In this document: positions 1-9,265 of the stretch, one piece after another
How the letters are laid out: every line of letters begins with the position of its first letter
Position numbering within the stretch: the first letter of the stretch is position 1
DNA from: Lachnospiraceae bacterium
GTDB lineage: Bacteria > Bacillota > Clostridia > Lachnospirales > Lachnospiraceae
Direction: 5' to 3'
DNA: 64,000 bases
Assembly: GCA_021770755.1 (NCBI GenBank)
Contig: JAETQI010000015.1
Location: 1-64,000, forward strand
Made by a program: the position numbers and the translations under genes
The notes under the pieces: generated by a model
What the model was told of the DNA's origin: nothing
What the model saw: the letters and a program-made list of their open reading frames with translations, nothing else
The model's database searches: none

Positions 1-388
1 GCATATAAGCAGCCAGATTTCAGGGCGGTTGAACTTCTATAATACGATTGCAAGCTTATGATGATAGAATAAGGGGGACTGCCCACTGCATCCCCCAAGT
101 AAAGTTACACTATCAATTTTTATAAATCATTAGACAAAATAACCAAAAAGATGTATAATTGCCTTATATATTTCTTATTTGTCCTGGGCACGAACATGTC
201 ATACAGTTGTAACTATTTAGTACCGTATCATGGATCTGTTTCAAGATATACGAAAACGCGTATCTGGCCGCCTTAGAGTTCTTGGATTCTTACCCGGTTT
301 TATGAAAGTACTGAACAGTTGATACGTTCTGACTGCGCAGAAGAAATAACGGATATATGAGTACAAAGAGTAAGGAGAACCAGGAACT
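1..388. other. intergenic region with long leader of the chemoreceptor gene
   Basis: No gene is supported here. The first ~130 bases hold a small GGGGGA/TCCCCC inverted repeat (73-78 with 91-96) without a T-run. From the promoter at 130-159 a leader of about 220 nt precedes the chemoreceptor start at 389. I looked in it for c-di-GMP riboswitch signatures, which would suit a motility gene, and did not find one. The leader ends in a good ribosome binding site, AAGGAG, about ten bases before the ATG. Confidence 0.6.
130..159 (+). promoter_or_regulatory. sigma-A type promoter of the chemoreceptor gene
   Basis: TTAGAC at 130-135 and a perfect TATAAT at 154-159 are separated by 18 bp in an AT-rich stretch. 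It is the best -10 hexamer upstream of the chemoreceptor. Transcription would start near 166 and give an untranslated leader of about 220 nt. Confidence 0.55.
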
Positions 389-2098
389 ATGTTAAAAAAA
401 CTGAACAATCTACAAATCAGAGACAGGCTCGTCAAAGCCTTTGTCACGGTTGCATGCATTATGACTGCAGTGTCCGCCGTTATCTTGATCATGATGCTCG
501 TTCTTTCACGCCAGTACGCATCCGCATTGGTTGATTACGGTTTTGCGCAGGGTGATATCGGAAGGGCAATGGCTCAATTCGCGGATTCACGCTCCGCAAT
601 GCGCGGCATCATCGGCTACGATGAGCAGGAAGCCATCGATACCCTGCTCAAGAATCACGAGACCTACAAGGACGAATTCACCCGCGAGTTCAACAGTCTT
701 GAATCCGCTATGGTCACCGCGGAAAACAAGAAGCTCTATGACGATGTACAGGACAAGCTCGCCGATTACTGGGTATTTGAAGAAGAGATCATCACCATGG
801 GTGCCACGGTAGACCGTGAGCAGTGCAAGATCGCCCAGGACAAAGCGCTTGGGGAGCTTGCCCCCATGTACAACGATATTTATAATGACCTGACACAGAT
901 CATGGAGATCAAGGTAGACAAGGGACAGTCCGTGTCAAACCTTCTCACGACCGTTGTGATCATCCTCATCGTGATCATCGTTGTGATCATCACCGGATCG
1001 ATATTGTTTGCACTCTCTCTTGGCAAAGGGATCGCAAACAGTATCGCCACGCCGCTGGATGCGATCAAGGATCGTCTGGAAACATTCGCACAGGGCGACC
1101 TCTCCTCTCCGTTCCCGACTGTAGACACCAAGGATGAGCTCGCGGAGATGGTTGACACGACCACTTCCATGGCAGCCGCGCTGCAGTTTATCATCAACGA
1201 TGTCAAGGATATCCTGAACCAGATGGCGGATGCGGACTTTACCGCTTCAAGCGCGGACAAGTCAAAATACGACGGAGAATTTGAGGCTATCCTGGATGCC
1301 ATGGCACGGCTCAAGAGACAGATGACCGAAACCCTGCAGTCCGTGGGCGAGGCATCAAACCAGGTCGCTGCAGGTGCAAACAACCTGTCCGAAGCTGCCC
1401 AGAGCCTTGCAGAAGGCGCAACCGATCAGGCTGGCGCTGTCGAGGAGATGCAGGCGACCATAACGACGATCTCCGATGACATCCGCGTTACGGCAAACAG
1501 CGCCGGAGATTCTTACAATCAGGCGCGCGCATACGCCGAGGAGGCAGAGCGCAGCCACACGGAAATGCAGGCGATGATGGACGCGATGTCAAGGATCAAC
1601 GACGCTTCCCAGCAGGTCGGCAACATCATTTCCGAGATCGAGGACATCGCATCACAGACAAACCTGCTCTCGTTAAACGCTTCCATTGAAGCCGCAAGAG
1701 CCGGCGAGGCAGGAAGAGGCTTCTCCGTCGTTGCAGACCAGATCCGCCAGCTCGCGGAGCAGAGTGCAAACTCCGCTGCCGAGACCAGGACGCTGATCGA
1801 GACATCGCTGAGCGCGATCGCCGACGGAAGCAAGACTGTGGACATCGTAAATAACTCGATCAACCGCGTGGTGGAAGGTATGGAGCAGATCGCACAGTCT
1901 TCCAAATCCATCAGCGAGATGGCAAACGACCAGGCGGAAGCGATGAAGCAGGCGGAACAGGGTGTCAGCCAGATTTCCGAAGTTGTCCAGTCGAACTCTG
2001 CAACGGCAGAGGAATCCTCCGCGACAAGCGAGGAGCTGTCGGCGCAGGCAACGACACTGGATTCACTGATCAGCAAATTCAAGCTTCCAACCTTCTAA
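389..2098 (+). CDS. methyl-accepting chemotaxis protein
   Basis: Transmembrane chemoreceptor that senses an external ligand and controls the CheA kinase at the cell pole. A hydrophobic segment near residues 18-40 and a second at about 188-210 bracket an extracellular sensing domain of about 150 residues. A HAMP region follows (about 210-265), then a long methyl-accepting coiled coil to residue 569. The conserved signalling hairpin is plain around residues 424-450 ([19 protein letters not shown], then [12 protein letters not shown]). The sensing domain resembles the four-helix type, but the ligand cannot be told. The gene stands alone between its own promoter and a terminator, with no che genes nearby, so it is an orphan receptor. 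It fits the flagellin at 27.2 kb in a motile organism. Length is typical. Confidence 0.95.
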   Translation: MLKKLNNLQIRDRLVKAFVTVACIMTAVSAVILIMMLVLSRQYASALVDYGFAQGDIGRAMAQFADSRSAMRGIIGYDEQEAIDTLLKNHETYKDEFTREFNSLESAMVTAENKKLYDDVQDKLADYWVFEEEIITMGATVDREQCKIAQDKALGELAPMYNDIYNDLTQIMEIKVDKGQSVSNLLTTVVIILIVIIVVIITGSILFALSLGKGIANSIATPLDAIKDRLETFAQGDLSSPFPTVDTKDELAEMVDTTTSMAAALQFIINDVKDILNQMADADFTASSADKSKYDGEFEAILDAMARLKRQMTETLQSVGEASNQVAAGANNLSEAAQSLAEGATDQAGAVEEMQATITTISDDIRVTANSAGDSYNQARAYAEEAERSHTEMQAMMDAMSRINDASQQVGNIISEIEDIASQTNLLSLNASIEAARAGEAGRGFSVVADQIRQLAEQSANSAAETRTLIETSLSAIADGSKTVDIVNNSINRVVEGMEQIAQSSKSISEMANDQAEAMKQAEQGVSQISEVVQSNSATAEESSATSEELSAQATTLDSLISKFKLPTF

Positions 2099-2112
2099 AT
2101 ACATACAGAACC

Positions 2113-2145
2113 AAAAATCGAGTAGGAATCCCTACTCGATTTTTT
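2113..2145. terminator. bidirectional Rho-independent terminator
   Basis: A near-perfect stem (AAAAATCGAGTAGG with CCTACTCGATTTTT, three-base loop) ends in T-runs on both strands. It lies between the chemoreceptor stop at 2098 and the convergent esterase stop at 2144, so it can serve both genes. Confidence 0.9.
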
Positions 2146-2842
2146 ATACCGCTTTCAACAACAGATCACTATAAATCCCGCCAAGCTCGCGCAGTCCCTT
2201 TGCGATCAGTCCCGCGTAGAGCACTGCCCCCTCATACCGCAGGTGTGTATTGTCCGCCTTGCCCTCCGGATAATTCTTGTACAGGCCGGGATCAAAGTAC
2301 ATGTACCACTTGCGGCTGTCCGGCTCGCCCGCCTTCTTTAGCTCGCATCGGCTCATGCTGTAGAGATCCACCAGCGGCACCTGGTTCTTCTCCGCAGTCT
2401 GTTTCATGGCCGCCACATAATCGGAGTGGGCGCCCATCCCAAGGTGCTTTGCATCCGCAAAGCATCTGCGCTCCAGAGGAGTGATCAGCACCGGATGGGC
2501 ACGGTGCTCCCTTGCCACATTGATGTACGTCTCCAGATTCTCCATAAAGGTTGAGAACGGCTCTGTATAGCGCGCCGGATCCTCACTCTTCTCATCATTA
2601 TGCCCGAACTGTATGAATAAAAAATCGCCCTCACCGATCTGCCTGTCGATCGCATCAAGCCGCCCCTCATCCATAAAACTCTTGGTGCTCCTGCCGTTTT
2701 TGGCGTGATTGGATACGATCACACCCTCTCTGGTGTACAGTGAAAACACCTGTCCGATTCCCGTCTGAGGATACGTCGTGATGTCATTTGTCTGAACGGT
2801 CGAATCCGCCGCCCAAAAGATCCTGATCGCAGTACCTTCCAT
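2144..2842 (-). CDS. GDSL/SGNH rhamnogalacturonan acetylesterase-like protein
   Basis: Predicted esterase that removes acetyl groups from pectin-type oligosaccharides. Start chosen at the ATG at 2842, since GGAGG lies nine bases before it; an in-frame codon further upstream has no such site and would add 26 unlikely residues. SGNH blocks are visible: ADSTVQ near residue 12 carries the nucleophile serine, FGHNDEK carries the block III asparagine, and DNTHL near the C-terminus carries the Asp-His pair. This matches the rhamnogalacturonan acetylesterase (RhgT/YesY) branch. About 232 residues with no signal peptide, so it probably acts in the cytoplasm on imported oligosaccharides. It follows an LplBC-type importer, from which a terminator separates it. 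Confidence 0.82.
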   Translation of the reverse strand: MEGTAIRIFWAADSTVQTNDITTYPQTGIGQVFSLYTREGVIVSNHAKNGRSTKSFMDEGRLDAIDRQIGEGDFLFIQFGHNDEKSEDPARYTEPFSTFMENLETYINVAREHRAHPVLITPLERRCFADAKHLGMGAHSDYVAAMKQTAEKNQVPLVDLYSMSRCELKKAGEPDSRKWYMYFDPGLYKNYPEGKADNTHLRYEGAVLYAGLIAKGLRELGGIYSDLLLKAV

Positions 2843-2864
2843 AATATATCCTCCATTTCTTTCC

Positions 2865-2893
2865 AAAAAAAGGGAAACCAGCGTTTCCCTTTT
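2865..2893 (-). terminator. Rho-independent terminator after the LplC-like permease gene
   Basis: Read on the minus strand, AAAAGGGAAAC and GTTTCCCTTTT form a stem with a short loop, followed by a run of seven T. It begins at the stop codon of the permease and lies just upstream of the esterase start, so the esterase may be expressed partly by read-through. Confidence 0.85.
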
Positions 2894-3755
2894 ATTCCTT
2901 GACAGCTCCGATATTGACACCCTTTACGAAATACTTCTGCAGGAAAGGATACAGGATCATGAACGGAAGGACCGCGGAGATGATACCCGCATTGTACAGC
3001 GTACTCTGCGAAACCTTATAGCCGGTGATCGGTGTATCACCGTCCATGATCATGTTTCTGAGCTTATACTGGAAGTTTACCTGCAAAGGATCTGTGATGT
3101 AGATCTTTACGGTTGAATAATCGTTCCACACTGCTACCGAGAACATCAAGCCGATGGAAGCGAGCGCCGCCTTGGAGAGCGGGAGCACGATCTTGAAGAA
3201 GATCCCCATCGGAGAGCATCCGTCGATCTTTGCCGCCTCGTACAGCGAACCCGGGATACCCTCGAAGAAGTTTCTCATCAGCACTAGGTTGTAGACGTTC
3301 ATACCATGCTTGACAACAAGGATCCACCAGTTGTTCACAAGTCCCAGTCTTCTCATGACCAGATACTCCGGAATCATACCGCCGGAGAAGATCATGGTAA
3401 AGAGCAGTATGTATGCGAAGAGATTGCGTCCGGGCATATCAAACTGAACAAGCACATATCCGCCGAGTGTTGACAGCACCAGTCCTAACAGTGTTCCCAG
3501 CAAGGTTGTGACAACCGAGATCACAAACGGCATATAGAGCTGCTGGGTTCCGATGATCGTCTTGTAGCCATCCAGCGTAAACGAGTTGGGCCACAGCATG
3601 AACTGATACACGCCAACCTTGTTAAACGAGTCCACGACAACCTTCCAGATCGGAACGATGATGACCAGGCCGATCAATATGAACACGATATAGTTCACTA
3701 CATCAAATACATGCAGCTTATCGCCGGGCTTTTTGCTAACCATTTCTTTTGCCAT
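2892..3755 (-). CDS. carbohydrate ABC transporter permease, LplC/YtcP-like
   Basis: Inner-membrane subunit of a CUT1-family importer, paired with the permease encoded just upstream. Start taken at the ATG at 3755, with AGGAGG seven bases before it; a GTG two codons upstream is too close to that site. Six hydrophobic segments are visible, and the EAA loop that contacts the ATPase reads YEAAKIDGCSPMGIFFKI at about residues 190-210. The ending (FVKGVNIGAVKE) is typical of LplC-like proteins. No ATPase gene is present, which is usual because such importers share MsmK/UgpC-type ATPases encoded elsewhere. Substrate is not shown by the permease itself; the esterase suggests pectic oligosaccharides. 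Confidence 0.93.
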   Translation of the reverse strand: MAKEMVSKKPGDKLHVFDVVNYIVFILIGLVIIVPIWKVVVDSFNKVGVYQFMLWPNSFTLDGYKTIIGTQQLYMPFVISVVTTLLGTLLGLVLSTLGGYVLVQFDMPGRNLFAYILLFTMIFSGGMIPEYLVMRRLGLVNNWWILVVKHGMNVYNLVLMRNFFEGIPGSLYEAAKIDGCSPMGIFFKIVLPLSKAALASIGLMFSVAVWNDYSTVKIYITDPLQVNFQYKLRNMIMDGDTPITGYKVSQSTLYNAGIISAVLPFMILYPFLQKYFVKGVNIGAVKE

Positions 3756-3766
3756 ATCCACACCTC

Positions 3767-4729
3767 CTACACAATACCGCGTCCGCGGACTCTCTTGCTC
3801 GCATAGTTACAGATCAGCACCAGCACACAGCCCACGAGGGAACGGAAAAGTCCTACAGCCGTTGAGTAACCGTAATTCGGCAGCGCGATCGCAAAAGTCT
3901 GACGGTAGATATATGTCGCAATAACGTCTGACACCTCGAAAACAGCGTTGTTGTAAAGTACGAACACGGACTCAAACAGGTTCATAACCTTTGCAAGATT
4001 CAGGATCAATACTGTGATGATCGTGTTGGTCAGCGCTGGCAGTGTCACGAAACGGATCTTCTGCATACGGGTCGCTCCGTCGATGTCTGCCGCCTCATAC
4101 AATTCCGGGTTGATACCGGACAATGTCGCCAGATAGATGATGGTTCCCCAGCCTGTTTCCTTCCAGACCTGGATAAACCAGTAGATCGGACGCCACCATG
4201 TCGTACTTGCGAGGAAGTAGATATTCTTGTCCGCCTCCTTCAATATTCCCCAGTCTCTCAGAAGACCATTCACCATACCGGTGCTGGAGGGTGACAGGAA
4301 CAAACTGAAGATAGATGCCACCACTGCCCATGACATAAAGTGGGGCAGATAGATGACTGTCTGCAGTGTCTTCTTTGCAAACAGGTTCTTCATCTCGTTC
4401 AGGAAAATAGATACCACTACGGCTGACACGTTCGTCAGGACCAGATTTGCGATACTGAGCTGGAGCGTGTTCCAGAACGCCGTCCAGAATGCCGGGGTAG
4501 AAAACATCTTCGTGAAATGGTCGAAGCCGACAAAGACCTTATCCCCTACCGGTTTGTAGTCATAAAATGCATAGCGCACGCCGAGCATCGGCCAGTAATG
4601 CATAATCAGCAAAAATATCAATACCGGCAGAAACATGACGTAGTATCCCCTGTTGTTCCATATGCGGAGTCCAAGCGGTTTCTCCCGAACCTCGATGCCG
4701 CCGGAGGTTACGACTTTTTTCTTACTCAT
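3767..4729 (-). CDS. carbohydrate ABC transporter permease, LplB-like
   Basis: First permease of the CUT1 importer, 320 residues. A short charged N-terminus is followed by about six membrane spans. The family signature near the N-terminus (YYVMFLPVLIFLLIMHYWPM, then the YDYKP motif) is typical of the LplB/YteP group that imports oligosaccharides such as unsaturated rhamnogalacturonides. The EAA loop reads YEAADIDGATRMQKIRFV in the C-terminal third. It ends 11 bases before the ATG of the LplC-like partner, so the two are co-transcribed and probably translated together. It lies 266 bases downstream of the binding-protein gene. Confidence 0.93.
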   Translation of the reverse strand: MSKKKVVTSGGIEVREKPLGLRIWNNRGYYVMFLPVLIFLLIMHYWPMLGVRYAFYDYKPVGDKVFVGFDHFTKMFSTPAFWTAFWNTLQLSIANLVLTNVSAVVVSIFLNEMKNLFAKKTLQTVIYLPHFMSWAVVASIFSLFLSPSSTGMVNGLLRDWGILKEADKNIYFLASTTWWRPIYWFIQVWKETGWGTIIYLATLSGINPELYEAADIDGATRMQKIRFVTLPALTNTIITVLILNLAKVMNLFESVFVLYNNAVFEVSDVIATYIYRQTFAIALPNYGYSTAVGLFRSLVGCVLVLICNYASKRVRGRGIV

Positions 4730-4995
4730 ACCGTTCTCTTCCTTTCTCTATTTATTTTTTGCAGGAATCCAGATATCATCTGTGTTTCCCGTAAACGACA
4801 AATACATTTATCGTTTACTGTATATTTGCGACCGGATCGGATCAAACGGTCACTACTGTCCAGCGCATGCACTGATAATAGTTGCGCTCCCATCCGGCGA
4901 CTGCAAACAAATGATCTGTTCACAGTTCTTTACAGACAGAAGCGCAAACTACCTGCTATATTTTTCTCATGATGTCTATTGCATTTACCGCTGCA
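4730..4995 (-). other. intergenic region between binding-protein and permease genes
   Basis: No gene is seen. It contains an 8-bp inverted repeat (GTAAACGA at 4791-4798 with TCGTTTAC at 4811-4818) that could form a weak mRNA hairpin downstream of the binding-protein gene. Such hairpins often let binding proteins be made in excess over permeases. There is no T-run, so I do not call a terminator. Confidence 0.4.
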
Positions 4996-6681
4996 TTATT
5001 GAGCTGCATTCAGCTCTGTCAGACACTGGTCAATGATCGAACCAACTGTGTCGACATACGTCTGCATTGCTGATTCTACATCACCGCCATCCACTACGAC
5101 TGCAGTGATCACTGCCATCTTCGCGTCATGGATCGTACCAGACTCATTTGTAAAGGTCTCGGAAACCGGTGTAGCCGGTGCATCCACACAGTTCTCTGTA
5201 AAGAACTTGTTACCCGCTGCCGCAAGCTCATCCTGATCGTTAAAACCGTTTGTGAGCGGTGAGATCGCGAGTGCCGGATCGATGTAGTTCTTCTTCCATA
5301 CCGTATTCGGGTCATTCGGTGACGGCTTCAGATGGAATACACCTTCCTCATAAGAGTAATCCTGTGCCTTGTCTGTTCCTGGATTGGTTGTAAACTCTTC
5401 TGCCTTTGTGGACCAGTGAACATCTTCTGCACCATATACCCACAGTGTCTGCACGACATCGCCGTCCAGCATCGTGTCAAGCAGGGCATCAAACACTGCC
5501 TGGTTGTGCACAGGGTCGCCCTGATCGATGATAACCCATACCGGAGCCTCTCTGTTGAGGTAACCGCCAACTGAATTCTTGATCTCCTGGATCGGCGGAA
5601 GCTGTACCAGCTCCTCGTTCACTTCGTTCTTGATCAGATTGTCTGTCAATGTTCTGTACCATGTACCTGCCCAGTATGTGAACACGCCGGAAGAACCCTT
5701 CTGATCATTGGAGAACCACTTCTCACGCGCGATCTTTGTCGATGCGGTCAGTGTCTCCGGGTCGATCGCACCGTCCTTGTAAGCCTGCTGCATTCTCAGA
5801 AGCGCTTCCTTGGTAGCATCCTCCTGGAATCCGTCCACCCATGAGCCATCCTCCTTCTGATAGATCGCAGGGAAAGCATCCTGCCAGAATTCAGGCAGAT
5901 AGTTGATCCACGGAGCCTCGGTTCCGATGAAGCCCGCTGCCACAACACCGTATGTATCGCCGTCAACGCCGTTTCCGTCCGGATCGCCGTCATGGAATGC
6001 CTTTAACATATTATAATAGTCGTCATACGTCTTGACATCATCTATATTGATGCCCACTGCGTCCAGCCATGCCTTCTTGACATAGGTAACGCATCCATTG
6101 CCATATGCAGGTGCAAAAGCGTACAGATGGCCTTCCGCATCCTTCATGTTCTCATTGATCGCAGGAAGCGTGATCCTGGACTGGAACTCTGCGTTTGCGT
6201 ACGCGTCTGCCATATCCCACAGAAGACCTGTCGGCGCGTACTGCTTGAACATCTCGGCACTCATGATCATCGCGTCAGGATAGTCCTGGCTCGCAAAGAG
6301 ACGCCCTACTGCGTCCGTATAGCCCGAATGGTCGAGCTGCTGGATCGTCAGATCGATCCCGACTGCCTCTTCCCACTGCTTCTCGAAATCCGCCTGGCCG
6401 TTATCAACAGAAGCGGTCAGTGTACCATTTACAACAACCGTGATACCATCCTTAAGAACCTCATGGTAATCTGGCTTCTCGCCTGATGCAGTGTCACCTG
6501 CGGCATCATTCGATGCTGCTGTGTCGCCTGATGCCGCATCATTCGATGAAGAATTCGAAGCCGCTGCATCATTACTATTGTTTGATGATGAGCTTGACGC
6601 GTTATCTCCTCCGCCTCCGCATGCGGTCAGGGAAATAACCATCGTTGATGCCAAAAGTAAAGATAATGCTTTCTTTTTCAT
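4996..6681 (-). CDS. extracellular sugar-binding lipoprotein, LplA/YtcQ-like
   Basis: Lipid-anchored solute-binding protein that delivers sugar to the LplBC-like permeases. It starts with a lipoprotein signal (MKKKALSLLLAS, then LTAC with the lipidated cysteine at residue 21). A Ser/Asn/Asp/Ala-rich linker of about 45 residues follows, then the binding domain. The length of 561 residues suits the large LplA/YtcQ group rather than the ~420-residue maltose-binding type. The preferred promoter overlaps a cre-like inverted repeat (6765-6778), and the gene diverges from the AraC-type regulator, so it is probably catabolite-repressed and substrate-induced. The linker is rich in repeated GDTAAS/NDAA units. 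Ligand is unknown. Confidence 0.92.
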   Translation of the reverse strand: MKKKALSLLLASTMVISLTACGGGGDNASSSSSNNSNDAAASNSSSNDAASGDTAASNDAAGDTASGEKPDYHEVLKDGITVVVNGTLTASVDNGQADFEKQWEEAVGIDLTIQQLDHSGYTDAVGRLFASQDYPDAMIMSAEMFKQYAPTGLLWDMADAYANAEFQSRITLPAINENMKDAEGHLYAFAPAYGNGCVTYVKKAWLDAVGINIDDVKTYDDYYNMLKAFHDGDPDGNGVDGDTYGVVAAGFIGTEAPWINYLPEFWQDAFPAIYQKEDGSWVDGFQEDATKEALLRMQQAYKDGAIDPETLTASTKIAREKWFSNDQKGSSGVFTYWAGTWYRTLTDNLIKNEVNEELVQLPPIQEIKNSVGGYLNREAPVWVIIDQGDPVHNQAVFDALLDTMLDGDVVQTLWVYGAEDVHWSTKAEEFTTNPGTDKAQDYSYEEGVFHLKPSPNDPNTVWKKNYIDPALAISPLTNGFNDQDELAAAGNKFFTENCVDAPATPVSETFTNESGTIHDAKMAVITAVVVDGGDVESAMQTYVDTVGSIIDQCLTELNAAQ

Positions 6682-6754
6682 TTACTTTCCTCCCTTTTAA
6701 AATTTTTGATCCTGACAAAAGTTTCCAGAGCATCGACTCGCTCTGTATGTTTTT

Positions 6755-6783
6755 AATCTAGCATTGTAAGCCTTTACATTCAA
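6755..6783 (-). promoter_or_regulatory. promoter of the sugar importer operon with a cre-like operator in the spacer
   Basis: On the minus strand TTGAAT (6778-6783) and TAGATT (6755-6760) are 17 bp apart. The spacer contains almost all of the inverted repeat TGTAAGCCTTTACA (6765-6778). A repressor bound there would block RNA polymerase directly. A second reading, TTGTCT with TACAAT at 16 bp, is also possible. Confidence 0.5.
6765..6778. promoter_or_regulatory. cre-like operator, copy 1
   Basis: TGTAAGCCTTTACA has TGTAA/TTACA arms around four bases. It matches the catabolite responsive element consensus TGWAANCGNTNWCA except at position 8. It sits between the -35 and -10 of the likely importer promoter. 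A LacI-family repressor or CcpA is the likely binder; this is inference. Confidence 0.55.
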
Positions 6784-6851
6784 GAGACAATTTTTGAGAG
6801 AGGATGCATATTTTGATGACAACTTTTGAAAACGCCGAAAAACAAGGATAA

Positions 6852-6865
6852 TGTAAGCAGTTACA
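6852..6865. promoter_or_regulatory. cre-like operator, copy 2
   Basis: TGTAAGCAGTTACA repeats the arms of copy 1 exactly, 87 bp away, and also deviates from the cre consensus only at position 8. It ends two bases before the -35 hexamer of the AraC-type regulator gene. Confidence 0.5.
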
Positions 6866-6867
6866 TA

Positions 6868-6896
6868 TTGTAATTTTTTTATAAAGCTGATAAAAT
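6868..6896 (+). promoter_or_regulatory. promoter of the AraC-type regulator gene
   Basis: TTGTAA (6868-6873) and TAAAAT (6891-6896) are separated by exactly 17 bp in an AT-rich region, giving a leader of about 60 nt before the GTG start at 6964. Confidence 0.55.
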
Positions 6897-6963
6897 GTTA
6901 CTAAAATCAAATTAAAATTTGCGATAAAAAAGTTTCAAAATCATAAACTCAGGAGTAAATAAC

Positions 6964-9264
6964 GTGAGTAAAAAATTCCAGACTATACAAAATGACCAGA
7001 ATTCACCCCAAAATTATACAAGCTCTACAAATGGCGGCCAGAACGACAAGCAGGCTATGATGCTTAAGATGGTATCCTCCTACAGCATCTTTCTCTTCGT
7101 CATACTGGTACTGTTCGTCCATCTGTATATCTCCGACACCCAAAACGCGCGCAGCCAGTATCAGTGGCAGGTCAAATCGACGCTCATGAGCAACGCGGAG
7201 CTTTTCGAGACGGATCTGGAGATCATGGAAGCCTACTGCCGTCAGCTTTTGCAGGACAACAGAGTCCGCAAGCTGGCAAGGGCAGACGAGATCGACAACC
7301 AGCTCTTTGACCTTGGGAACGCCGTCGCGACCACCATGGCTACAGATGTGTTTCCCCAGGCGCTCCTGCCGATGGACGAGTTTTTCTGTTATTTTCCGAA
7401 GTCAGATTTCGTGCTCGGTTCCGGCTTCTTTATCCAGGAGGCGCGGTATTACGCCTGGCTCAAGGACTATCCTGCGGAAGAACATGAAACTTTCGTGAAA
7501 GCCCTTACATCTCCGTCCGGTTATTACCGCTTTATGCCGATGAACATCTTCCGGCCATTCAGCAGCAAGAACTACTATATGTATATGATCAACATGAATG
7601 ACCTGTATTATATGGATCTTGACGTGATCGCGTGCTTTGTGCTGGAGGAGGAAAAGCTCTCCTCCCTGTTTGAATGTCTGGACTCCGATTCCCCGTACCG
7701 CTATTTATCGGTCCGCACAACGCATTCCGACAATATATTGTCGCTGCACACGCCGGAGAGTGAAAATTTTGACAGCCTGATTGCGGACGACCTGCTGGAC
7801 GAGATGGAAGATTACCTGCAGTCCCAGGACATGTCCATGGGCATTCACACCTCTGCCGATACCGGTTTTACTTACTACTACAGCCACCCCTCCTACGATG
7901 CCACCACAAATAATGCACCTCCTCAAATTTTGTATGCGACTGTGTTTGTGGCGGCACTTGTGGGCGGGCTGATCATCATTTTCATGATTTCCGAGCGAAA
8001 TATACGGCCGATCATCGAGCTTGACCAGCAGCTACAGGTGACGGAGCAGGAAAAGAGTGATCTGCAGGAGGAGAAAAGCCATCTCGAGGAAGTGATGGAC
8101 AGCCAGCGGCCGATCATCTTTAACTCTTACGTGCGCCAGTTTTTGAGAGGCATGATCGTCTCCCCCGAGGAAGCTACCTACGCGAAGGACTTTCTCGGGC
8201 TGACGGAGGAAAACCTCATCTACAATGGCCTGTACGTGGTTGCCTACAACAGTTCAAATGAGTACCAGTCAGCCCCAAATGAATTTATCACCCTCGAGGA
8301 GTGCAACCGGATCGTGCGGGAAACACTGGAACAATTTCTGGGAACGCCGCTCTATTATTTCAGCCCATCCGACCGCGTCTACGCGCTCCTTGTCGTTGGA
8401 AGGCAGGGTGTCGGAAAGGATCTGATCCTCCGGACAAACGAGGCGGTCATAAAGCTGCACGACTATCTGCTGGACACTTACGGGATCTGGCTCTTTGCGG
8501 GCATCGGCAAAAATACAGATGATATCCTAAATGTGTGGGAATCCTACCAGCAGGCGATGGAGGCGGTCAATTATACCAGCAAAAACTATATCTTCTTTCC
8601 GTATGAATTCATCAAGAAGGATTCCAGTGCGTTTTACTATCCGGCAGAGCTGTCGACGAAGCTGATCCACTTCATCACGACCGGCAACACTTCGCAGGTG
8701 CTGGAACTCTTTAATCTGCTGCATCAGGAGAACATTGAGGAGCGCGCCCTGCCGATCAATATGGTACAGTTCCTGCTGTCCGATATCCGCAACACGCTGC
8801 TGAAAGCAAGATTTGCACTTCCGCCAAACACGCCGGCAGAAGCGATCAAGAACCTGGACGAGACCTTTAACCAGCATGAATCCTTCAAGCTCTGCGAGGA
8901 TATCGCGCTGCGGCTCTGTGAGCTGTTTACCATCAAGACCGACGACACGGACCTGATCTCGACCATTGAGAAATATATTCACGAAAACTATGCCGATCCT
9001 TCGATCGGGCTCAATAAGATCTCAGACGAGTTTCAGATATCAGAGAGCTATTTCTCGCATCTCTTCAAGGAGAAGAAAGGGGTAAACTTCTCCACATACC
9101 TGGAGAACATGCGTCTGAGCGAGGCGTCCCGGCTCATACGGGAGACCGATATCAGCCTGAACGAGCTGTATCTCTCCGTGGGCTACAACAACGCCAATAC
9201 GTTCAGACGCGCGTTCAAGAAAGTTTACGGCATAACGCCGAGCGCCATGCGCGACGGGACATGA
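6964..9264 (+). CDS. membrane-bound AraC-family transcriptional regulator (YesN/YtdP-like)
   Basis: One-component regulator with an extracytoplasmic sensor, probably controlling the divergent importer operon. The GTG start follows AGGAG. A polar N-terminus leads to a membrane span at about residues 38-55, an extracellular region to about residue 318, and a second span at about 320-343. A coiled-coil linker rich in Glu/Gln and a central cytoplasmic region come next. The AraC DNA-binding domain occupies about residues 665-764, with SESYFSHLFKEKKGVNF and the second helix-turn-helix VGYNNANTFRRAFKKVYG. Architecture and position opposite an LplA-type binding protein are typical of this family. It ends one base before the convergent dihydroorotase stop, with no terminator. 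Confidence 0.93.
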   Translation: MSKKFQTIQNDQNSPQNYTSSTNGGQNDKQAMMLKMVSSYSIFLFVILVLFVHLYISDTQNARSQYQWQVKSTLMSNAELFETDLEIMEAYCRQLLQDNRVRKLARADEIDNQLFDLGNAVATTMATDVFPQALLPMDEFFCYFPKSDFVLGSGFFIQEARYYAWLKDYPAEEHETFVKALTSPSGYYRFMPMNIFRPFSSKNYYMYMINMNDLYYMDLDVIACFVLEEEKLSSLFECLDSDSPYRYLSVRTTHSDNILSLHTPESENFDSLIADDLLDEMEDYLQSQDMSMGIHTSADTGFTYYYSHPSYDATTNNAPPQILYATVFVAALVGGLIIIFMISERNIRPIIELDQQLQVTEQEKSDLQEEKSHLEEVMDSQRPIIFNSYVRQFLRGMIVSPEEATYAKDFLGLTEENLIYNGLYVVAYNSSNEYQSAPNEFITLEECNRIVRETLEQFLGTPLYYFSPSDRVYALLVVGRQGVGKDLILRTNEAVIKLHDYLLDTYGIWLFAGIGKNTDDILNVWESYQQAMEAVNYTSKNYIFFPYEFIKKDSSAFYYPAELSTKLIHFITTGNTSQVLELFNLLHQENIEERALPINMVQFLLSDIRNTLLKARFALPPNTPAEAIKNLDETFNQHESFKLCEDIALRLCELFTIKTDDTDLISTIEKYIHENYADPSIGLNKISDEFQISESYFSHLFKEKKGVNFSTYLENMRLSEASRLIRETDISLNELYLSVGYNNANTFRRAFKKVYGITPSAMRDGT

Positions 9265-9265
9265 C

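Noticed and set aside
73-96. GGGGGA/TCCCCC hairpin as a terminator
   Set aside because: Six-bp stem with a 12-base loop and no T-run; no upstream gene is visible.
160-388. Possible c-di-GMP riboswitch in the chemoreceptor leader
   Set aside because: The conserved core bases of either class were not found on inspection.
4791-4818. GTAAACGA/TCGTTTAC inverted repeat as an operator or terminator
   Set aside because: No promoter or T-run is attached; kept only as a possible weak hairpin.
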